Shown: piece by piece, positions 7,045 through 10,908 of the stretch
Layout of the letters: each line of letters opens with the position of its first letter
Numbering within the stretch: position 1 is the first letter of the stretch
Source: Muricomes sp.
Lineage (GTDB): Bacteria > Bacillota > Clostridia > Lachnospirales > Lachnospiraceae
Length of the DNA: 10,908 nucleotides
Assembly (NCBI GenBank): GCA_020024675.1
Contig: JAHHTM010000021.1
Span: forward strand, 1 to 10,908
Direction: 5' to 3'
The notes under the pieces: generated by a model
The model's database searches: none
Told to the model about the DNA's origin: nothing
What the model saw: only the letters and a program-made list of their open reading frames with translations
Translations under genes and position numbers: made by a program

Positions 7045-7626
7045 ATGAATACTTTAAAAGTTGAACGACGTAACATGCAGACAAAAGCAAAAAAACTAAG
7101 AAGAGAAGGATTTGTTACAGGTAATGTATTTGGAAAAGAATTAAAAGCTTCTATTCCTGTTCAGATTTCACGTCAGAATGCTGAAGAGTTATTAAAAGAC
7201 AGCCGAAAAGGCAGTCAGATAATTCTGGAATTAGATGGAAAAGAAATGGATGTTCTTATTAAAGATATCAACTATGACTCTATGAAACGCCAGATTATAG
7301 AAATCGATTTTCAGGCATTGGTAGCAGGAGAAATGGTACATTCTGTAGCAGAAGTAATTCTTTTAAACCATGACAAAGTTCTGGGCGGTATTGTGGAATT
7401 AGATCTTTCTGAAATTTCTTATAGAGCAACCCCGGATGCTTTAGTAGATAAAATTGAAATCGACTTAAGTAAAATGAAAGTCGGAGATGAAATTAAGGTA
7501 AAAGATCTGGCAATTGCTTCTGATAAAAATATCATCCTACATACAAACTTAGAAGAATCTGTTGTCAGAATCGTAGAATCTCATATGACTGCAGTCGATG
7601 AAGAGGAAACTGAAACAGAGGAATAA
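7045..7626 (+). CDS. rplY: 50S ribosomal protein L25 / general stress protein Ctc
   Basis: A 193-residue long-form L25 (TL5/Ctc type) that binds 5S rRNA in the large ribosomal subunit. Residues 1-93 are the L25 5S-binding domain (start TLKVERRN, then LRREGFVTGNVFGKE and a DINYDSMKRQIIEIDFQAL strand pair). Residues 95-175 are the Ctc-type beta domain (GGIVELDLSEISYRATPDAL, then IEIDLSKMKVGDEIKVKDL). The tail is acidic (EEETETEE). The start ATG has GGAGG eight to ten bases upstream. In Bacillus the homologue is induced by stress; whether that applies here is unknown. The gene appears monocistronic: the next genes have their own promoter, although no clear terminator hairpin is seen after it. 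Confidence 0.95.
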   Translation: MNTLKVERRNMQTKAKKLRREGFVTGNVFGKELKASIPVQISRQNAEELLKDSRKGSQIILELDGKEMDVLIKDINYDSMKRQIIEIDFQALVAGEMVHSVAEVILLNHDKVLGGIVELDLSEISYRATPDALVDKIEIDLSKMKVGDEIKVKDLAIASDKNIILHTNLEESVVRIVESHMTAVDEEETETEE

Positions 7627-7661
7627 TATAGAAGTTCTTTCGTGATCTCTTTCATCTTTTC

Positions 7662-7690
7662 TTGACAGACCATTTTTCAGATAGTATGAT
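7662..7690 (+). promoter_or_regulatory. Promoter of the microcompartment satellite operon
   Basis: TTGACA (7662-7667), a 17-base spacer and TATGAT (7685-7690) make a near-consensus sigma-A promoter. Transcription should start near 7697, giving a leader of about 63 nt. Confidence 0.75.
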
Positions 7691-7738
7691 TTACTTATGA
7701 TAGTCTGATTTATTGGAATAATATCATTTATTTATGAT
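7689..7738 (+). repeat. 13-base direct repeat around the satellite operon start
   Basis: ATTTACTTATGAT (7689-7701) and ATTTATTTATGAT (7726-7738) differ at one base and start 37 bases apart. ATGATA (7697-7702) and TATCAT (7722-7727) also form an inverted pair. The first copy overlaps the -10 and +1. It may be a regulator site, but the region is AT-rich and chance is possible. The paired hairpins typical of EutV-type antitermination were not seen. Confidence 0.35.
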
Positions 7739-7759
7739 GTGAAAGAGAGGTACTGATAC

Positions 7760-8125
7760 ATGTCAGATACACATGAAGAACAAATTAGAATTGTACAGGA
7801 AACTGTTGCAGGAAAAGAGATTACCTTTGCCCATGTAATGGGTGGACCGGCTCCGATCATATACCAGAAACTTGGATTAAATCCTCAACTTGATTATAGA
7901 TCTTCTGCAATCGGAATTATGAATATGACTCCTCCTGAGTCTGCTGTCATCGCTTCAGATATAGCAGTTAAAAGTGGAGACATCTACCTTGGATTTGCAG
8001 ATCGTTTTACAGGAACACTTATCATCACAGGCGAGATTTCTGATGTAATGTCTGCTATGACAGAAATCGTTGATTTCTTCAGAGATTCTCTTGGCTATGT
8101 AGTCTGCAACATTACAAAGAAATAG
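7760..8125 (+). CDS. eutS: PduU/EutS-type bacterial microcompartment shell protein
   Basis: A 121-residue single BMC-domain protein of the circularly permuted PduU/EutS type; these form hexameric tiles of a protein shell. Family marks: the VAGKEITFAHVMG start, then GIMNMTPPESAVIASDIAVKSGDIYLGF, DRFTGTLIITGEISDV and a C-terminal helix with VVCNITKK. Length is close to EutS and PduU. The N-terminal ~10 residues precede the beta strand that in PduU builds a small barrel over the pore. Start ATG with GAGAGG upstream. It is first of three tightly spaced genes: a second shell paralogue follows after 11 bases, then a EutP-like GTPase. The name eutS is by family only; pduU would fit equally. Confidence 0.9.
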   Translation: MSDTHEEQIRIVQETVAGKEITFAHVMGGPAPIIYQKLGLNPQLDYRSSAIGIMNMTPPESAVIASDIAVKSGDIYLGFADRFTGTLIITGEISDVMSAMTEIVDFFRDSLGYVVCNITKK

Positions 8126-8136
8126 GGAGTGTACTC

Positions 8137-8565
8137 ATGGCTCATATAACTAAGGAAGAACTGCTTGAAAAGCTGTTCCATGATGATTATAAAAACCTAA
8201 AAGGCAAGAAGCTTCGTCTGACTCGTCTTAGAGTTCCTGGAAAAGAAGTTTGTATGGCGCACATTATCAGTACATCCCAGACTTGCGTTTACCAGAATTT
8301 AAGTCTTCATATTGGTGTTCATGAAGGCGAAGATCATACTGGTGAGGCCATCGGTCTTATACGTCTTACACCTTGGGAGGCTGTCGTAGTTGCTGCTGAT
8401 ACAGCAATGAAAAGTGGTAATGTAGAAATCGGATTCATGGATCGTTTTTGTGGTTCTTTAATCATTACAGGTGGTTTGTCTGATGTACAGGCTGCCGTGG
8501 AAGAAACTGTAAGATTCTTCCATGAGGATCTTGGCTTTAAAACATGTCAAGTTCATAGAAGTTAA
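8137..8565 (+). CDS. Second PduU/EutS-type shell protein paralogue, N-terminally extended
   Basis: A 142-residue BMC-domain protein of the same permuted type. The signature IGLIRLTPWEAVVVAADTAMKSGNVEIGFMDRFCGSLIITGGLSDV parallels its neighbour at every segment (signature quoted in parts: IGLIRLTPWEA, AADTAMKSGN, GFMDRFCGSLIITGG). It has about 20 more residues at the start (KEELLEKLFHDDYKNLKG) and a longer loop before the first TP motif (HIGVHEGEDHTGEA). Four cysteines are present, absent at the same places in its neighbour. The ribosome binding site AGGGAG overlaps the end of the upstream gene, indicating translational linkage. It probably forms its own hexamer or a mixed tile with the first protein; which one is not visible. 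Confidence 0.88.
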   Translation: MAHITKEELLEKLFHDDYKNLKGKKLRLTRLRVPGKEVCMAHIISTSQTCVYQNLSLHIGVHEGEDHTGEAIGLIRLTPWEAVVVAADTAMKSGNVEIGFMDRFCGSLIITGGLSDVQAAVEETVRFFHEDLGFKTCQVHRS

Positions 8566-8586
8566 AGGAAGAGGCTAAGTTGATCT

Positions 8587-9117
8587 ATGAAAAAATTATT
8601 TTTAATGGGAAGAAGTGAAGCGGGGAAAACTTCTTTGACTCAGGCCTTAAAAGGCGAAGAACTTCACTATGTGAAAACCCAATATACAAATACGAATGAT
8701 GATACCATCGATTCTCCTGGAGAATATGCCGAATCCAAGCGTTTTAGTGTAGGGCTTGCATGTTTTTCTTTCGAGGCTGATGTAATTGGTATTGTACAGG
8801 CAGCTGATGAACCATACAATCTTTTTAGTCCTTCACTCCATGCGTTTATCCTTCGACCGATCGTTGGAATCATTACAAAGACAGATTCTCCATACGCAAA
8901 TATTGCTATGGTTGAACAATGGATGAAAAATGTCGGCTGCGAACGTATTTTTAAAGTGAATAATGTAACGCGTGAAGGAATCCATGAACTCATAGAATAT
9001 CTTGACGATGACCCGATTCCACTTACTATGGAACAGGCAAAATTCCGTCAAAGCATAGGTCTAAATGAATGGGATCCATTACCTGAAGGTGTTGAATATC
9101 CGCCGGAAATCTCATAA
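8587..9117 (+). CDS. eutP: EutP/PduV-type P-loop GTPase
   Basis: A 176-residue small GTPase of the EutP/PduV family, found with ethanolamine and propanediol microcompartments; the exact role is unsettled. Nucleotide motifs: P-loop GRSEAGKTS (8-16), switch/G3 DSPGEY (42-47), and G4-like TKTD (97-100, in place of NKxD). QAADEP and VNNVTREGIHEL are also family-like. It is longer than the usual 150-160 residues because of a tail from about 140 to 176, rich in Pro, Glu and aromatic residues. Start ATG with AGGAAGAGG upstream, 21 bases after the second shell gene; last gene of the unit. Context supports a job tied to the two shell proteins. Confidence 0.9.
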   Translation: MKKLFLMGRSEAGKTSLTQALKGEELHYVKTQYTNTNDDTIDSPGEYAESKRFSVGLACFSFEADVIGIVQAADEPYNLFSPSLHAFILRPIVGIITKTDSPYANIAMVEQWMKNVGCERIFKVNNVTREGIHELIEYLDDDPIPLTMEQAKFRQSIGLNEWDPLPEGVEYPPEIS

Positions 9118-9131
9118 CTTTTTGCATATGA

Positions 9132-9170
9132 AAGGGTATGTCTATCTTAAGACATACCCTTCTTTTTGTT
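9132..9170 (+). terminator. Rho-independent terminator of the satellite operon
   Basis: AAGGGTATGTC (9132-9142) and GACATACCCTT (9151-9161) form a perfect 11-bp stem with an 8-base loop, followed by CTTTTTGTTT. The other strand has no T run, so it works mainly for the plus-strand genes. Confidence 0.9.
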
Positions 9171-9203
9171 TCTATAAATTCAAGGAAGTAAGAACGAATA
9201 AAA

Positions 9204-9398
9204 TTACATTTTCTCTCCCGGCACAACAGGCACTGCACCTTTTGGGACCGGACAGAAATATCCCCCATAATGTTTTGTTATTTTCATATGTTCTTGTTTT
9301 GCTTTTTCTAATATTGCAGGATTTTCTATCAGATCGATTGCTGTTGAAGCCAGTACTTTTCCTGCATGTATCATACCTTTATGAGCAATTGTGGTCTT
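9204..9398 (-). pseudogene. C-terminal segment of the AbgB-like gene beyond the in-frame TGA
   Basis: Directly after the TGA the same frame stays open for 64 codons to TAA at 9206-9204. It encodes family-typical sequence: KTTIAHKGMIHAGKVLAST, then IDLIENPAILEKAKQEHMK and the tail YFCPVPKGAVPVVPGEKM. With it the gene would be 487 residues, against 481 for E. coli AbgB. No frameshift is involved; one base (GGA to TGA) explains the break. The intact state of the segment means the change is very recent, an error, or read through. Confidence 0.75.
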
Positions 9399-10667
9399 TC
9401 AACATGCTACATTCTGCCAGGAATGCCCCGGACTTTTAGAGGGATATGTAACTGTATTGATCTGTGCGGTCGGAACACACCAGCTGACATCTCCCACATC
9501 AGTAGATCCCATCGAAGCGTTCATGGAGTAATAATATGGAATCAAAAAATCATTTAATGGCTTTGTACCATGTTCCGAATTAAAATCCACAAAATCAGCA
9601 ATTTCAAAACTCTCTTCTGTTGCACTTCCTGGAAGTTTCTCATTTTTTACTTCTATAGATTTTACAATCTCTTCTGCATATTTAATTTCTTCTTCTGTGT
9701 ACGCCGGCACTCCGAGCTGTTCGAAATTATCCCATAGAAGTTCTTCCAACGTGCGATTTGGCACGGTATTAGAACAACCATCAATAAATTTCTTTTCTAC
9801 CTTTGTTTCTGTCATCATAGCTGCTGCTTCTGCAATCTTATCAACCCGCTCTTGTAATGCCAGTGCATCTTTAACCCATACTGAACGTACCATATAAAGT
9901 ACCTGGGCTCTTGGCTGAACAACATTTGGAGAATCTCCACCTGCATCTGTAATTGCATAATGAATTCTTGCCTGATCCGGCATATGTTCTCTTAAAAACT
10001 GTACACCTATATTCATAAGTTCTACTGCATCAAGTGCCGATCTTCCGGCTTCCGGAGATCCAGAAGCATGCGCTGCAATCCCGGTAAATTTATATTCTGT
10101 CTGAATACAAGTATTACAAGAACCTGAAGTTACCTGATTGACATCATCCGGATGCCATGTAAGTGCCACATCACACTCGCTAAACACACCATCTCTTGCC
10201 ATGAAAGCTTTTGTGGCTGCGCCTTCCTCACCAGGGCATCCATAAAGAATCACGGTTCCACTGTTTTCTCCTTTTTCCTCCAGATAGTGTTTTACTACAA
10301 GCGCGGCTGCCATAGAACCAGCTCCTAATAAATGATGTCCACAGCCATGCCCATTTCCATTCTTTTTTTCTTCTTTATGTACTGTTTTCCCAGCTTCCTG
10401 AGACAGTCCTGTTAATGCATCATACTCTGCCAAAATTCCGATAACCGGCTTTCCTGAACCATAAGACGCTCTAAATGCAGTTTCGATTCCGCAAAATGGA
10501 TGCTCTACCTGAAACCCTTCTTCTGTAAGAACTTTGGCATATAAATCCCCGGATTTATATTCTCGAAGAGAAAGTTCTGCAAATCCCCATATTTTATCTG
10601 CCACCATAGTACAAAGTTCTTCTTTTGTTTCTATATAATCAAGATATGCGCTTTTCTCTGCATTCAT
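9399..10667 (-). CDS. AbgB-like M20 amidohydrolase, open part up to an in-frame TGA
   Basis: M20-family metal-dependent amidohydrolase close to AbgB (p-aminobenzoyl-glutamate utilisation subunit B), a cytoplasmic enzyme that cuts N-acyl amino acids. The open part has 422 codons. Metal and catalytic marks: LAEYDALTGLSQEAG, GHGCGHHLLG (H107, H111), CPGEEG (E147/E148), TWHPDD (H172), GIAAHASGSPEAGRSALDA (H200), STDVGDVSW and SPGHSW (H415). The frame meets TGA at 9401-9399 in place of a codon that is Gly in E. coli AbgB (VSQG-R-T-S-I-A-H-K-G there, VAC-stop-K-T-T-I-A-H-K-G here). Start ATG with AGGAGG nine bases upstream. It lies 20 bases after the ABC ATPase gene, so the pair probably imports and splits an acylated or conjugated amino acid. 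Without the last 64 residues the fold would lack its final strand and helix, so the product may be dead. Confidence 0.85.
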   Translation of the reverse strand: MNAEKSAYLDYIETKEELCTMVADKIWGFAELSLREYKSGDLYAKVLTEEGFQVEHPFCGIETAFRASYGSGKPVIGILAEYDALTGLSQEAGKTVHKEEKKNGNGHGCGHHLLGAGSMAAALVVKHYLEEKGENSGTVILYGCPGEEGAATKAFMARDGVFSECDVALTWHPDDVNQVTSGSCNTCIQTEYKFTGIAAHASGSPEAGRSALDAVELMNIGVQFLREHMPDQARIHYAITDAGGDSPNVVQPRAQVLYMVRSVWVKDALALQERVDKIAEAAAMMTETKVEKKFIDGCSNTVPNRTLEELLWDNFEQLGVPAYTEEEIKYAEEIVKSIEVKNEKLPGSATEESFEIADFVDFNSEHGTKPLNDFLIPYYYSMNASMGSTDVGDVSWCVPTAQINTVTYPSKSPGHSWQNVAC

Positions 10668-10687
10668 ATTCAGGTTCCTCCTGTCGT

Positions 10688-10908
10688 TTAATAAAGCACT
10701 TTTCCCAAGAATTCTTTTGTTCTCGGATTTTGTGGGTTTCCGAACACTTGATCTGGTGTTCCTTTTTCAGCAATGATTCCTCCATCCATAAAGAAAACTC
10801 TGTCTGAAATCTCTTTGGCAAATCCCATTTCATGTGTAACGATCACTGTTGTCATACCTGTTTTCACAAGTTCTTTAATAACCTGAAGTACTTCTCCTAC
10901 CATCTCCG
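10688..10908 (-). CDS. Polar amino-acid ABC transporter ATP-binding protein (C-terminal part)
   Basis: The last 73 residues of a GlnQ/HisP-type ATPase; the start lies beyond the right edge. Seen: PEMVGEVL just after the Walker B/D-loop region, the H-loop in VIVTHEMGFAKEISDRVFFMDGG, then IIAEKGTPDQVF and the usual end with EFLGKVLY. It energises uptake of a polar amino acid or a related compound across the membrane. The AbgB-like gene follows after 20 bases on the same strand. Confidence 0.9.
   Translation of the reverse strand, partial: EMVGEVLQVIKELVKTGMTTVIVTHEMGFAKEISDRVFFMDGGIIAEKGTPDQVFGNPQNPRTKEFLGKVLY

Noticed and set aside
7627..7661. A terminator after the L25/Ctc gene
   Set aside because: No stem of useful length followed by a T run could be found; some read-through into the shell operon is possible.
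8667..9268. Minus-strand open frames opposite the EutP-type gene and its terminator
   Set aside because: They overlap a well-supported plus-strand GTPase gene, have no recognisable domain and lack ribosome binding sites.
9370..9401. A SECIS element after the TGA of the AbgB-like gene
   Set aside because: The only pairing found is a 4-bp stem with an AAAGGU loop, plus a further UGC/GCA pair across a five-base bulge. The GGU belongs to the conserved HKGM codons, so its presence is expected without any selenocysteine role.
9399..9401. Alternative genetic code with TGA read as Gly
   Set aside because: Only one in-frame TGA occurs in over 3300 codons of the window, the AlkD-like gene uses TGA as stop, and every other feature fits an ordinary Firmicute.

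Overview
The window looks like a chromosomal segment of a low-GC anaerobic Firmicute, most likely a Lachnospiraceae-type clostridium. The grounds are the AT-rich coding style, strong AGGAGG-type ribosome binding sites, near-consensus sigma-A promoters, and the mix of families: a flavinylated Gram-positive surface protein with ApbE, a Ctc/L25 ribosomal protein, PduU/EutS-type microcompartment proteins, and an AbgB-like amidohydrolase behind an amino-acid ABC transporter. No rRNA, tRNA, CRISPR array or insertion sequence was seen, and no gene-free stretch exceeds 300 bases.

Region 1 (1-5400) is the most coherent unit. A very large minus-strand gene runs off the left edge. It encodes an exported protein with three FMN-binding domains, each with an SGAT flavinylation motif, followed by Ig-like and repeated surface modules. 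Divergent to it is an AraC-type regulator. Convergent to that regulator is a lipoprotein ApbE, the enzyme that attaches FMN to SGAT threonines. The flavoprotein and apbE each have a strong promoter with a nearly identical 18-bp palindrome next to the predicted transcription start (15/18 identical). They therefore look like one regulon: the carrier and its modifying enzyme, probably for electron transfer outside the membrane. Iron is a guess at the signal.

Region 2 (5358-6845, minus strand) holds a HAD-superfamily hydrolase and an AlkD-like HEAT-repeat DNA glycosylase in tandem. The apbE promoter starts inside the end of the AlkD-like gene.

Region 3 (6920-9170, plus strand) holds an L25/Ctc gene with a palindrome over its -10. 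A separate promoter then drives a three-gene satellite: two PduU/EutS-type shell proteins and a EutP/PduV-type GTPase, closed by a strong terminator. No enzymes or other shell proteins of a microcompartment are present in the window.

Region 4 (9204-10908, minus strand) is the end of a polar amino-acid ABC ATPase followed by an AbgB-like M20 amidohydrolase. The amidohydrolase gene has an in-frame TGA at codon 423. The reading frame stays open and family-like for another 64 codons, so this is either a recent nonsense mutation, a sequence error, or a recoded codon.
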